Shown in pieces: positions 50,445-61,361 of a stretch of DNA of 64,000 nt. Within the stretch, counting starts at the first letter, position 1. The number at the start of each line of letters is the position of its first letter. The translations under genes were made by a program, and so were the position numbers. Below the pieces are notes generated by a model. That model saw only the letters and a list, made by a program, of their open reading frames with translations, was not told the origin of the DNA and did no database searches. The DNA is from Hippopus hippopus (taxonomy: Eukaryota; Mollusca; Bivalvia; Cardiida; Cardiidae), in NCBI GenBank assembly GCA_946811185.2, contig OX328098.1, positions 43,649,650-43,713,649 on the forward strand, written 5' to 3'.

Positions 50445-51075
50445 AAGAAATTTCTAATTCAAGGGCAAATAACTCCAGTCGTTCTGGTCCGATTAGACCC
50501 ATAATCGAACTCATCCGAGATCTTGTGGTCATAAGTATTTTGACCAAGTTTGATTCTGACTGGTTAAAAATTGTAGATGCTAGAGTGTAAACAAAGTCAA
50601 ATATAGCAATTTTTCTAATTCAAGGGCAAATAACTCCAGTTGTCCTGGTCCGATTAAACCCATAATCGACCTCATCCAAGATCTTATGGTCATATATATT
50701 TTGACCAAGTTTGGTGCTGATTGGTTAAAAATTGTAGATGCTAGAGTGTAAACAAAGTCAAATATAGCAATTTTTCTAATTCAAGGGCAGATAACTCCAG
50801 TTGTTCTGCTCCGATGAGACCCATAGTCGAACTCATTCGAGATCTTATGGTCATATATATTTTGACCAAGTTTGGTGCTGATTGGTTAAAAATTGTAGAT
50901 GCTAGAGTGTAAACAAAGTCAAATATAGCAATTTTTCTAATTCAAGGGCAAATAACTCCAGTTGTTCTGGTCCGATTAGACCCATAATCGAACTCCTCCG
51001 AGATCTTATGGTCATATATATTTTGAGCAAGTTTGGTGCTGATGGTTAATATTTGTAGATGCTAGAGTGTAAACA
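50445..51075. repeat. 155-bp tandem array, four units
   Basis: The unit begins TTTCTAATTCAAGGGCAAAT AACTCCAGT and ends GATGCTAGAGTGTAAACAAA G. The four units are nearly identical, more alike than the 165-bp units to their left, so this array is the younger expansion. Confidence 0.92.
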
Positions 51076-51084
51076 AAGAAATGT

Positions 51085-51127
51085 GAACGGACGGACGGAC
51101 GACGGACGGACGGACGACGACGGACGG
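51085..51127. repeat. (GACG)n simple repeat
   Basis: GACGGACGGACGACGGACGG type tract just before the terminal hairpin. Confidence 0.9.
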
Positions 51128-51837
51128 TGAGTGATCACAATAGCTCATCCTGAGCACTTCGTGCTCAGGTGAGCTAAAAAAAGAAACACGAGGAACATTT
51201 TTCTAGATATCGAAATCTTTCTAATTACATTTCCACTGAAAAAACAGTTTGTATATTAAATCTTTAACGTGGCCTATCAATTCCGCTGGCAGATTTCACC
51301 GACAGGATGATAGATGTGAACAACATCACCATGGTTGGTATAAATGGTTGCAGCCATTTTTTACAATCACGTGACTGACAGTGCTTCGAAGTAGATCCTT
51401 GATACGGACGCGGTAAGATGTACTTACAAAATCGGCCGAGTGTTAGTATAAATCTTTTTTGTGAAAAAAGTTGAAGAATTGTGAGAACAAGACAACTGGG
51501 GCAGACGGACGGTCAATCAAACAGATTCATGACCTAGAAATGCATTGCTTACGTAACCTGTAATATTCCTACAGAGCTGAAACGGTAGAGCGCAACTTTG
51601 AAAAGGAGAATTAGCGCTATTTAACGTAATTCATTCAAATATTGATAACAATTAAGATATAATTTGAGCAAAGTTTCGTCGATGGGTGCCTGAAAACATC
51701 GTGGAAATAGAAGCTCTTGCTCTGACGAGAAACGGCTTTAGTTTTTCACATTGTTTTCATCAGGGATCGTATATACACATATATAAGATCCCTGTTTTCA
51801 TCCACGATGGTTTTGATAACACCATTATAGAAGTGCA

Positions 51838-51953
51838 AGCTAAAAAGGAAAAATATACTGGTTGCCAGCATTTTTTCCTTTTCCGACAATGTTTTCAAAA
51901 GCCTTCTGTCTCAGGGTAGTTAAATCTTGGGAATCTTGTATGATAAAGGGTTA
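51838..51953. repeat. Family A MITE, right two thirds
   Basis: ATACTGGTTGCCAGCATTTT centre, CTCAGGGTAGTTAAATCTTG, TGTATGATAAAGGGTTA end. Confidence 0.75.
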
Positions 51954-51989
51954 CAAGATTAGACAATTCAAACATAGCATAAATTTGAA

Positions 51990-53468
51990 TTGAAAATGGC
52001 CATTACTCTGCAAAAAATCATCTTAATGGGACATACTGATGCTTGTCACAACTACAGTCACATGCCAAACTAAAGTCCTCAAAATGGCTTCTTGGACTTG
52101 AAATAGAGTGTACACAGGCTTTTTCTAGAATTTGTCTCAGTGACCTACTTTTAAGCTCAACATTGCCTATTTTCAACCTTCTGACCATCTTTCATGTGTT
52201 TATGAGAGACAATGTGGCCTGTTGAGCGTACACAAGGTTTTTCAGATATTTGACCTAGTGACCTAGTTTTTTATCAAACATGACCCATTTTCAAACTCAT
52301 CTGAGATAGCATCAAGACAAACATTCTGACCAAGTTTTAAGATTATCGGATTGAAAATGTTGCCTCTAGAGCATACACAAGGTTTTTCAAAGATTAAAGC
52401 TGCTGACTTAATTTTGATCCAATGTGACCCATTTTCAAACTCATACAAGATGTCATCAAGACAAACATCCTGACCAATTTTCAAGAGTATTGTACAAAAA
52501 ATGTGGCCTGTAAACTGTACATAAAGTTTTTCTAAGATTTGACCTAGTGACCTAGTTTTTGACTCAACATGACCCATTTTCAAACTTATTCCAGATGTAA
52601 TGAAGAAAAACATTCTAACACACTTTCATTGGTATTGGACTGAAAATGTGGCCTGTAGAGAGTACACAAGTATTTCAAAGATTTGACCTGGTGACCTAGT
52701 TTTCGATCTAACATGACCCATTTTCAAACTCGTCTAAGATATCAAGATAAAGATTCTGACCAACTTTTATTGGTAATGGACTGAAAATGTGGCCTCTAGA
52801 GTGTACACAAGGTTTTTCAAAGATTAAACCAGAGACTGGTGACCTAGTTTTTGACCTGATGTGACTCATCTTCAAACTCATCCAAAATGTCATCAAGACT
52901 GACATTCTGACCAATTTTCAAGAGTACTGTACAAAAAATGTGGCCTCCAGAGTATACACAAGGTTTTTCAAAGTATTGACCTAGTTTTTGACCCTACATG
53001 ACCCATTTTCGAACTTGTCCCAGATATCATCAAGACAAATATACTGACTAACTTTCATGAGTATTGCACTGAAAATGTTGCTTCTAGAGCATGCACAAGG
53101 TTTTCAAAGATTTGACGTAGTGACCTAGTTTTTGACCGATGTGACCCATTTTCAAACTTGTCCAGGATATCATCAAGACAAACATTTTGATTAACTTTTG
53201 AGAGTATTGGACTGAAAATGTGGCCCCTATAGCATACACAAGGTTTTGCTAAGATTTGACCTAGTGACCTAGTTTTTGACCCGAATGACCCGTTCTCAAA
53301 CTCTTCCAAGATATTATCTAGACAAACATTCTGATCAAGTTTCATGAGTATCAGACTGAAAATATGGCCTCCAGAGCATACACAAGGTAAAAATTGACAG
53401 CGGACGACACACGACGGACACAGCACGATCACAAAAGCTCACTGAGCAATTCTTGCTCAGGTGAGCTA
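51990..53468. mobile_element. Second tandem-cored GCTCACCTGAG-type element, about 1.5 kb
   Basis: The right end CTGAGCAATTCTTGCTCAGG TGAGC has the same hairpin and terminus as the element ending at 51174. The core is eight or nine diverged units of about 155 bp containing TTTTTGACCTAACATGACCC ATTTTC, CATCAAGACAAACATTCTGA CC and GCATACACAAGGTTTTTCAA AG. The left terminus is not clear. Long minus-strand frames here are repeat artefacts. Confidence 0.75.
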
Positions 53469-53474
53469 AAAATT

Positions 53475-54215
53475 TACCTTACATGTAACTAGCATCGACT
53501 GAGACATTTTACTGTTAGAAGCCTCTATTGAAATAAATTTCATGGAGAATACAAACCTAGCCTAAAGTCCTGTCTTTATCCCATATCTAAATAGCTTCAA
53601 AGGATAAAAGTATATCAAGTCAAGCATTATTACCCCAAATATCAGTGGAATCTAACAAACCCTCTTTTGACAAGAGTATTTACAAACATTTAACTGCAGA
53701 ATACATCGTTTCTATTGCATGCATGGGGAAGTTTAAGGGAAAATTACAAATTATTCAAACTTTGCCTCATTTGAACGTTCAACACATCAGAGCATAACCA
53801 TTAATACCAAAATAAATACTCAGGAATGAGAAAACTTCTTCTATCGAAATAACTTGAAAACAATACCAACCATGTTTCAGCGTAGTATTAGAATCAAGCA
53901 AGATAAATGTTAACATTCTATCACAAGGAAGGCGAAAACAGGAATTACCTCACTTTCACAAAAGTTAAGGTGTACAACGTAGCAATACTATCACCGATAA
54001 TTAAGCTAGACCAAAATCAGCCATGAAATTAAAGTTAATAGACAAATGCATGGATGACTGACACAGGGCCATGACATAAGCTTGCTGGCCTTCTGCCAGT
54101 GGAGGTAAAATGAAACCTTTTCAGGTAGTAGTCAGACCAGGAACCCCTGTATTACAATATCTTAGCCACAAAAAGCATTAAGCAACACAGGACCCTCGAG
54201 TCTTGATCAATAAAA
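53475..54215. other. Intergenic, nothing recognised
   Basis: No open frame or shared repeat seen. Confidence 0.5.
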
Positions 54216-54221
54216 GTTTTG

Positions 54222-54445
54222 AACTCTTTCCCAAATGAGATTTTAGACTTGTCAAAATCGAAAACATTTATAGACGACAAATCAAATGTGGCTCAAAAGT
54301 GGGAAATTGTTGTTGAAAGGGAAGAAAACATATTGGGAAAGGAGAAAATGCTGGTTACCAGCATTTTCACCTTTTCCCAAAATGTTTTCAAAATTCTTCT
54401 TCCACAGTGTCCTGAAAACTCAGGATTATGTGGTAAAGGATTAAA
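54222..54445. repeat. Family A MITE
   Basis: AACTCTTTCCCAAATGAGAT start, AAATGCTGGTTACCAGCATTT centre, TATGTGGTAAAGGATTAA end. Confidence 0.88.
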
Positions 54446-54704
54446 GGACAAGTTATTAACACATCACTATGGGTCATTCATAATTTTATTCATTTATAAA
54501 ACAGCTGACAACATAAATAAAACAGTTCAAGTCAAGTATACATTAAAGTTATTTAGTAAATGATTGCATAGGTTTGATCCTTTCCTCCATGGCAACATTT
54601 ACAGTTGGAAAATTTATCCTTTATCATTTCATTACCCCCAAACAAATTTACAGCAGACGACTTGAACAAATCCTTCTACAATAATTTCATGCATCATAAT
54701 CATC

Positions 54705-54906
54705 AACTCTTTACCAAACAACAAAATTTTAGACTTGTCCACATTGAAAGTATTTGCAGATGACAAAGTAAATGTGATTCAAATGATGGTTTCAATCTTT
54801 GAACGGGTAAAAAACATTGTGGGAAAAGGAGAAAATGCTGTTTACCTGCAAAAGCCTTCTCTTTCAGGGTTGTTAACTCGGAACTGTGTGGTACAGGGAT
54901 TTTCAT
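54705..54906. repeat. Family A MITE, hairpin half deleted
   Basis: CAACTCTTTACCAAACAACA start, AAAATGCTGTTTACCTGCAA where the returning arm is missing, CTGTGTGGTACAGGGATT end. Confidence 0.83.
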
Positions 54907-54989
54907 TTTTAAGTCTTTACCAAATGACAAAAATTTTGACTTGTCTTAACTGTTGGGTCCAATCAGGTTTGGCAATCTGATGGAGAAAA

Positions 54990-55560
54990 GAATCAAACAT
55001 CTGCCAAGAACAAACAGCAAAGTGTCCAGTCAAAATTAAATTTCATACAAATAAAGCGTGATCGAAATATTACACACTTCATGATTTTTGATAGACATCA
55101 AATTAACAGTACATGTATTAATTTCTTAGTACTTGTACTAACAATCTGATTGGTCACTTATGATAATCAGTTGGATTCCCATTGGTCTGCTCTTACCTCC
55201 AATCAGAGGCTGAAGTATGAAGTCCTTTATTCATATATTTTAAAACTCAGTATGTATGATAACTAACAGTTTTTATTGAGTTACTTGGACACTTTGCTCT
55301 CTGTTGAGGTTTTTCTAGCACAGTAAAATATATAATACCCGAGTTTCATAATATTAACTATGTTGGGACAGAACATCTGCAGCTTTCTAAATTCATTTGT
55401 GTAAAAAAAAAAATACTGTGCAACCAGGACAGCCATGTATCAAAATGTTTATTTTTTTTTCATGTGACTGGTTATATTCAATTTACCGTTCTTAATACAT
55501 AGTATCATTAAACATAGCTTAATTGTTTTTCTGAATCTTCCATAAAATTCTACTTTTACC
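54990..55560. other. Intergenic, nothing recognised
   Basis: AT-rich; a CCAAT-type dyad (CTGATTGGTCACTTATGATA) near 55147 may be a family E remnant. Confidence 0.4.
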
Positions 55561-55564
55561 CTGT

Positions 55565-55640
55565 TACTAGCTTTTGTTGAAAATGTAGATAAGGACCAGA
55601 ATGCTGAGAATGTGCAGTCTAATATTGAAATCTCACTGTT
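55565..55640. repeat. Family B core, degenerate
   Basis: GAAAATGTAGATAAGGACCA, GAATGTGCAGTCTAATATTG, CACTGTTCAATTAA. Confidence 0.45.
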
Positions 55641-55644
55641 CAAT

Positions 55645-56240
55645 TAACTATGAAAAAAAAGTGGCAGAAGAACACTTTCTTTTCTGTATGTTGTAAAAAT
55701 TGGGTCTTTAAACTGAATGAAAATGATACAGGCATCTCAAGATGATGCCTTAGCCAAAATATTCAATTCAGATAAAAAATTATTAACAATTCATGGCAAA
55801 TTATTATCAGTCCTGTAACCTAGACAAAATGATTAATTTAATTTATAAACCAGACATTAGGGGCCATAATTGAGTATTTTGATTCCACAGTACTAGTTTA
55901 GCATGATTTATTCATCAAAATGTCATACTGTACATCTAGATATCCAACTATACACGAGATGCATTTGGAAACCTGCAAAGTCTGGTCCAACCACAAAAAT
56001 GGTGATATTTTTTACAATATGTATGTATGTTTGTAACAAAACAAAACAGAATTACAGACATAAATTAACAGGGGAAATGATAATATCCCACTCATCTACT
56101 AACCCAATACCTCCTACAGAAACCTTTTGGACTCTCCCAAAGTCAAAGCAAAGTCTAAAGCAGTAAATTCCAGGAACCCACTAGGTTAAAATGCAGATCC
56201 TACAATCTTTAAAATCTTTTGCCAGAGGGCAAAATTTCCC
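55645..56240. other. Intergenic, nothing recognised
   Basis: No motif or shared repeat. Confidence 0.45.
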
Positions 56241-56242
56241 TT

Positions 56243-56467
56243 TAACTCTTTATCAGATGGCAAAATTTTAGACTTGTCAAAACTGCAAGTATTTGCTGAC
56301 AACAAAATAACTGGGGCTCAATTGTTGAGACCTGCCACTGAAAGAGTAGAAAACATTGTGGGAAAAGGCGAAAATGCTGGTTACCAGCATTTTCTCCTTT
56401 TCCCACGATGTTTTCAAAAGCTGTTTACCTCAGTTTTTGAAACTCAGAATCTTGTGGTAAAGGATTC
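56243..56467. repeat. Family A MITE
   Basis: TTTAACTCTTTATCAGATGG start, perfect AAATGCTGGTTACCAGCATTT centre, CTTGTGGTAAAGGATTC end. Confidence 0.9.
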
Positions 56468-56749
56468 AATACTAATCAAATGAAGTGGACTCTCTAAATC
56501 AGGAAAACAGACCATGTAGCATTGCAACTTTGCGGGTACTATAGCCTTGATCTAGATCAGAACAAAATCATGTCATGTAAATTCTCTATTTCTTAAAATC
56601 TTTTCAAAAGTCACAAACTTAAAGAGAATCCAACAGTGTCTCTGCAAGGTAGTAGGTTAACAGAAATTGGAATGAGGTGATTTCATATTTGCCTACCAAC
56701 AATTGAACAGCATTGCTACTTTGAAATGATGAAAAGTACCCCTTAACCA

Positions 56750-56926
56750 TTTTACCCTTTACCACACAATCCTCTGCTTTCATGACCCTGAGGAAAACTG
56801 CTTTTAAAAATAATTTTGGAAAAGGAGAAAATACAGGTGACCAGCATTTTCTTGTTTTCCTGTAATGTTTTCAAACCCCTCCTTCCTTAGGGTCATTTAT
56901 TCTTGGGATTGTGTGATAAAGGATAA
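56750..56926. repeat. Family A MITE, same outer arm on both sides
   Basis: TACCCTTTACCACACAATCC start and GGGATTGTGTGATAAAGGAT end. Both arms carry the AGGGTCATT/ATGACCCTGA type, so this copy is a near-symmetric hairpin. Centre AAATACAGGTGACCAGCATT. Confidence 0.85.
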
Positions 56927-57114
56927 AATTAATTTACTTATTCTACGAACAATTATCATTATGACAGAACACAAGTGAAGATTTATAGCTGTTCTCTACT
57001 TTACCACAAACCTTTTTAATATGAACACAACTTTTGCCAGCTACAGTAAATAAGTATTGTGGCGCAACATTTTCAAAATTGTACTTTCACAACAACAACA
57101 AAAAAATCACTTGT

Positions 57115-57350
57115 TATACGGCCCTTTATTTACCAACCATTCTAAATTATTTTCTTCATCTCATGAAAAATGTACAGAGTAAAACAATTCCCGATTGGTT
57201 AAACCATTTGGAGAGTAAAACAATTCCTGATTGTTAAACCATTTGGTATTATAAACTAAATCAGAAACTGTGCTACTTTGAAATTCAGAAAATTCTTGAG
57301 ATTTAGAATGCAGTTTAGAATGATGGGTAAATACTGCCCCAGGATTAAAG
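57115..57350. repeat. Family E MITE with a duplicated inner segment
   Basis: GGCCCTTTATTTACCAACCA TTCTAAATTA start, end TTTAGAATGATGGGTAAATA C. AGAGTAAAACAATTCC-GATTGGTTAAACCATTTGG occurs twice in tandem (57177 and 57212). Confidence 0.75.
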
Positions 57351-57435
57351 AATGGTTTACTAAAGAATATTAAGAAGTGTTTGTTGTATCTCGAGAATGA
57401 GGTAGATTTAATGACTGATCAATACTACTGAATGT

Positions 57436-57625
57436 CAACTCTTATACCAAACAACAAAACTGTAGACTGGTCCATAGTCAACACATTTGCAGATGACAAA
57501 TCTGGCTGGAGGGATTTGTCTTCAGAAAGGTAGAATAGATAGTTGGAAAAGGAGAAAATGCAGCATTTTCTCCTTTTCCTACAATGTTTTCAAAAGACCT
57601 CTTCCTCAGGTTTGATAAAACAGAT
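57436..57625. repeat. Family A MITE, shortened centre
   Basis: TCAACTCTTATACCAAACAA start, GGAGAAAATGCAGCATTTTC TCC centre (GGTTACC lost), TTTGATAAAACAGATAAAAC end. Confidence 0.82.
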
Positions 57626-57654
57626 AAAACTATTAAGTACTGTAATAGCCATGC

Positions 57655-57745
57655 ATGTGGCAAAGTCAGAACCTTTAACAGACAATTAAGATAAGACAAG
57701 ATTGCAAAGAATTTGCAGTTTGATCTTGGATCTAATGGGTCCACA
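57655..57745. repeat. Family B core, degenerate
   Basis: ACAGACAATTAAGATAAGAC, GATTGCAAAGAATTTGCAGT, TTGATCTTGGATCTAATGGG TCC. Confidence 0.45.
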
Positions 57746-57821
57746 CTACTTTGAAAGTTTGTCAAATCTGATATTCTAGCCAAAATAGCTTTATTGCCAT
57801 GTTTTCGTTCATTATTCCAAT

Positions 57822-58110
57822 CAAATACATGATTTCATGACCCTGTGGAAGAAGATAAGTCTTTATGAAAACATTGTGGGACACAGAGAAAATGCTGGTT
57901 ACCAGCATTTTCTGCCTCCCTCCCTCCCCATTTTCTGCAATCATCTGAGCCACAATAACATGAACTCTTCAAAATTAATATCTTCAGCTGCCTGTAATTA
58001 TGAAGATATTGAATGCAATTTTTCAGGAAAACAAAACAAAACTAAAGCTGTTATTTGCAAACACTTTGAACACGGACGACTCTACAATTTAGCTGTCTGA
58101 TAAAGAGTTA
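57822..58110. repeat. Family A MITE with internal expansion
   Basis: AATACATGATTTCATGACCC start, AAATGCTGGTTACCAGCATTT centre, extra sequence around 57960-58040, TTTAGCTGTCTGATAAAGAG TTAA end. Confidence 0.78.
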
Positions 58111-58133
58111 AACAAAATGAAAGAATGTGAATT

Positions 58134-58360
58134 AACCCTTTACCAAACCATCCCTGGTTTTTACGACCCTGAGATAGAAGCCCTTTGAAAACATTGTGGG
58201 AAAAGGAGAAAATGCTGGTAACCAGCATTTTCTCCTTTTCCCACAATGTTTTCTGCCCTGCTGGAAACAAATTTCAAATTTTAAGTTACGTTTATTTTGT
58301 CATCTGCAAGTGCTTTCAATTTGGACCAGTCTAACATTTTGTCGTTTGGTAAAGAGTTAA
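58134..58360. repeat. Family A MITE, reference copy
   Basis: A complete 227-bp copy with TTAA at both ends: TTAACCCTTTACCAAACCAT ... GTCGTTTGGTAAAGAGTTAA. The central stem is CATTGTGGGAAAAGGAGAAA ATGCTGG / CCAGCATTTTCTCCTTTTCC CACAATG. The left outer arm (TTTTACGACCCTGAGATAGA AG) and right outer arm (TCATCTGCAAGTGCTTTCAA TTTGGACC) are not complementary. So the family is a long hairpin with two unlike shoulders. No ORF beyond chance. Confidence 0.93.
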
Positions 58361-58382
58361 TTAATATCAATACCCAATGACG

Positions 58383-58609
58383 TAACTCTTTACCAAACCA
58401 CAAAATTTTGGACTTGTCCAAATTGAGGGTATTTTGCAGACGAAAAAATAAATACTATTAAAAGATTTGAAAATGTTTTGGGAAGGGTAGAAAACATTAT
58501 GGGAAAAGGAGAAAATGCTGGTTACCAGCATTTTCTCCTTTTCCCATAATGTTTTCAAAAGACATCTCTTTAAGGGTTGTTAAAACTTGGGATTGTGTGG
58601 TAAAGGGTT
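58383..58609. repeat. Family A MITE, opposite orientation to the previous copy
   Basis: GTAACTCTTTACCAAACCAC start, CATTATGGGAAAAGGAGAAA ATGCTGG stem with compensatory CCCATAATG on the other arm, TGTGTGGTAAAGGGTTAA end. It lies 23 bp from 58134-58360 and forms an inverted pair with it. Confidence 0.92.
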
Positions 58610-58751
58610 AATAATAAAAGGAAATCAACAAAGCACCTTTAAATAAATGAATTATGCCACAAAATCTTGTATTTTTTCTAATAGTTTCAGCTTGAAACAA
58701 GAATTTTTATCTTTTGCAAACATACAAAGTTGTGTATTCACAGGAATATTT

Positions 58752-58835
58752 GACAGAATAGCAGATATTATAGATACAAGATCAGACTGTGCACTATGTG
58801 TGGTCTGATCTTCAACTACACTGTCTGCATCAGGC
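58752..58835. repeat. Family B core
   Basis: GAATAGCAGATATTATAGAT, GATCAGACTGTGCACTATGT GTGGTCTGATC, ACTACACTGTCTGC. Confidence 0.65.
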
Positions 58836-58914
58836 CATTAGGTCCTGATCAACACTGCCTGCAGATACACAACATAACTGTTAAAGCACCTTTCATGACA
58901 ATAGTAAGCCTTTT

Positions 58915-58985
58915 CAGCCAGTGTAGATCAAGATCTGACTGCTCAAAAGATGCAGTCTGATCTTTGATCTGCACTGTCAACTTTG
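58915..58985. repeat. Family B core
   Basis: AGCCAGTGTAGATCAAGATC, TGCTCAAAAGATGCAGTCTG, TCTTTGATCTGCACTGTC. Confidence 0.7.
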
Positions 58986-59082
58986 TTGAGATTATTTTGA
59001 CAGCAGGAACTTTGGAATCGCTCTTATTAGGGACGTTTTTCTTAAATTAATATCTCTGTTGGGTTTATTCGGCACCTTAAGG

Positions 59083-59299
59083 GTTAACCCTTTGGCTGCT
59101 AGGCGAGACTCAGTGACCTTTTGCAGACAGTGCAGATCAAGATCAGACTGCACAGAACGTGCTGTCTGATCTTGGATCTACACTGTCCGATAAGGAGATA
59201 CTTTTCTCACAAAAAAAAAAGTTTGAAATAGCGTTATTCGGGGTTTTACTATCGGCTTGTAAGTTTCACATCACTAATTCAGCAGGATAAGGGTTAGGT
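59083..59299. repeat. Family B MITE
   Basis: GTTAACCCTTTGGCTGCTAG start, GATCAGACTGCACAGAACGT core, CACTGTCCGATAAGGAGATA, end TTCAGCAGGATAAGGGTTA. Confidence 0.9.
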
Positions 59300-59667
59300 T
59301 GTACTTAATACTCTAATAGTAAGTGTATTTACTTGAGACTGTAACTTACTTGTATAGTGTCTGATTACTGGATATTGGAAACAAAATAAAAAATAATTAT
59401 GTATATGTAACAGAACAATAACAGTGACAACAAGAATATGGCAACACATCAGAATATGTACAAATCAACTTATTTACAACACTGTCACCATAGCAACTAG
59501 ACTGAAACCATGGAAACAGCTACCCGTGTCAATGACAAAAAATAAACATGATGCATTATTTTCATTAACTTGCAAAACAAAAACAAAAGTAGAGAGACCA
59601 TTAATTTAATTGGAGCTCAACATCCTTCCAACACAAGAAAAGGATAACAGATGTTTTGGCAGAAGAA

Positions 59668-60092
59668 TTGACCCCATTCACCAAACAATCCTATTTTATC
59701 AACCCCAAGAAACAAAACTTCTGAAAACATTGTGGGGGAAAAAAGAAAATACTGGTAACCAGTATTTTTTTTTTCTTTTCCAACAAAATTGTCAACCCTT
59801 TCAAAGATGAATCCCATCATTTGAGCCAAGTTTAGCCCTTTAGTATCACATGTTTTAACAACCCTTGAGAAAAAGCCTTTGGAAAACATTGTGGGAAAAG
59901 AAAAAATACTGGTTACCAGATGTTTTCTACCCTTTCAGAGGCATATCTCACCATTCGAGCCAAATCCAAATTGTAACCTGCAAATGCTCTCAAACTGGAT
60001 CAGTCTAGAGCTTTGTCCTTTTATAATGGTTTAAAATGTAATCTGCAGATGCTTTCAAATTGGAATGGTCTACAGTTTTGTCTTTTAGTTTA
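59668..60092. repeat. Family A array: two copies plus a fragment in tandem
   Basis: Copy one has AAATACTGGTAACCAGTATTT (centre about 59750). Copy two restarts at TTTAGTATCACATGTTTTAA CAACCC and has AAATACTGGTTACCAG (about 59910). A third right-arm fragment, TCTGCAGATGCTTTCAAATT GG, follows at 60043. Confidence 0.8.
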
Positions 60093-60339
60093 GAATTCAT
60101 GCCAAACAGTTCACCGTACTTGATGACAAAATTCTATATTGGTCTTTATTACATTCTGTTACTAATAATAGTAACATTTTCTACTGAAAATGGTGTAATA
60201 TCAGCGTCACGCGAGGGCGGGGCAAAGGGCTGATATCTGAAATCCTGCAAGATATTTGTTCTAAATCTATAGCAACAGAACACTCGCTCGTAAACTAACG
60301 TTCTCAAAACATCCAGTTTGAAAAAAAAAAAAAAAAAAA

Positions 60340-60438
60340 ATGGCTGAATCAACCCGTCAATCGCTTGCAGACAAATCTTCAGAACTACAGTTACTGATGG
60401 TCAAATCGCAAAACCAGCAAAGACATGATGGAGAATAA
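60340..60438 (+). CDS. Small ORF, 32 codons, unrecognised
   Basis: ATG after a 20-base A-tract, reading MAESTRQSLADKSSELQLLM and on to a TAA at 60436-60438. It is polar and helix-like, without a family I know. No donor splice site is obvious before the stop, so it is most likely chance. A CpG-containing patch (TCACGCGAGGGCGGGGC) lies 120 bp upstream. Confidence 0.12.
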   Translation: MAESTRQSLADKSSELQLLMVKSQNQQRHDGE

Positions 60439-60451
60439 ATTGTTGTCTTGG

Positions 60452-60549
60452 ATTGGGAAAGTTTATCGGGCAAGGCGTAGTGTCCATAGGCTAGTAGATC
60501 TACAAATTTTATTCGTTGACAAGCCCGATGAAATTTTCCAATCCAAAGC
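60452..60549. repeat. Imperfect palindrome, about 98 bp
   Basis: TTGGATTGGGAAAGTTTATC GGGC at the left is mirrored by GCCCGATGAAATTTTCCAAT CCAA at the right, with matching GTAGATCTAC near the centre. Both strands therefore read similar peptides. It may be a small solo MITE. Confidence 0.75.
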
Positions 60550-60870
60550 ACCAACATCTATTCTATTTATCCTGTCTCTCATTAAATTTTATAATCCGTA
60601 TCATACAAAATTGAATATTTGGCTCGGAAAAACACACACGTCGACATCTTTTTAACTTTGAATAAAGATGAAGAACTGTTTTTGTAAAACTTCTTATACT
60701 GTATATGCAGCTGCGATAGTGATGATGAATGATGCATGATTATGTCATGAACATGATGTTAACCCGCAGAAAAATTTGTGTCGAATGAAGACAAGAATTT
60801 CTCTGTTTTAAGTGTTTAAACAAGTTGGAAAAAGAAACAATCGAGCAGATGATCCGTGAATGTAATAAAC

Positions 60871-61013
60871 AGGTTATTACGCGGCTGATGCGGGCCGGAA
60901 AGTGATATCGGCCCGCCACCTCCAAATCTGCCCTTGGTCTAAAGCCCTCAGGACAGATATCAAGGTTGCAGGCCGATATCATTCTCTGGCCCTCATCAGC
61001 CATGTAATAACCT
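60871..61013. repeat. Short MITE with about 50-bp inverted ends
   Basis: AGGTTATTACGCGGCTGATG CGGGCCGGAAAGTGATATCG GCC is mirrored by GGCCGATATCATTCTCTGGC CCTCATCAGCCATGTAATAA CCT. Only about 45 bp lie between the arms. Unlike families A-E. Confidence 0.88.
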
Positions 61014-61017
61014 CTAT

Positions 61018-61175
61018 GTATTGAAAGCATTTGCAGACGTCACATTCACTGTGACACAAATTGAATATGACTCAAAATCAGAAATTTGCTTATAGACCAG
61101 CTTTTTCTCATTTCCCATCATTGGTTCAACTGGCCTCTCTGTCACGGTTATTAAAACAGGATTGTGTGGTATGGT
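61018..61175. repeat. Family A MITE, degenerate
   Basis: ATTGAAAGCATTTGCAGACG, TATAGACCAGCTTTTTCTCA TTTCCCATC, TTAAAACAGGATTGTGTGGT. Confidence 0.65.
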
Positions 61176-61361
61176 TTCAGATCAGACAGCACACTTTCTA
61201 CAATAGTAAATTAAATTGAACTTTGAAAATGGAAGCATTTTTATCTTTCTTTGCCATTTTTACCAAAAGTTGATTCAATAACTTAGCAATATCTGAGAGA
61301 TCTCAAAAACATTACAGGAAAAAAACCTGACACATTCATAACAACAATATCAATGTACTTA

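Larger units (their letters stand above)
49553..51174. mobile_element. GCTCACCTGAG element with tandem cores, about 1.6 kb
   Basis: The left end GCTCACCTGAGTAC is mirrored by GTGCTCAGGTGAGC at the right, preceded by a hairpin CTGAGCACTTCGTGCTCAG. Two tandem arrays lie inside: about 165-bp units around AAGGGAAATAACTCA and TTGCAACAAA (49780-50440), and about 155-bp units (50445-51075). A (GACG)n tract precedes the right hairpin. Tandem cores with a 3' hairpin recall Helitron-like or 'pearl' elements of bivalves (from memory). No protein frame. Confidence 0.75.

Noticed and set aside
52263..53432. Minus-strand frames of 68-125 residues with repeated ENGSH / KLGQNVCLD-like motifs
   Set aside because: They translate the 155-bp tandem core of a non-coding element; the frame is not kept across units.
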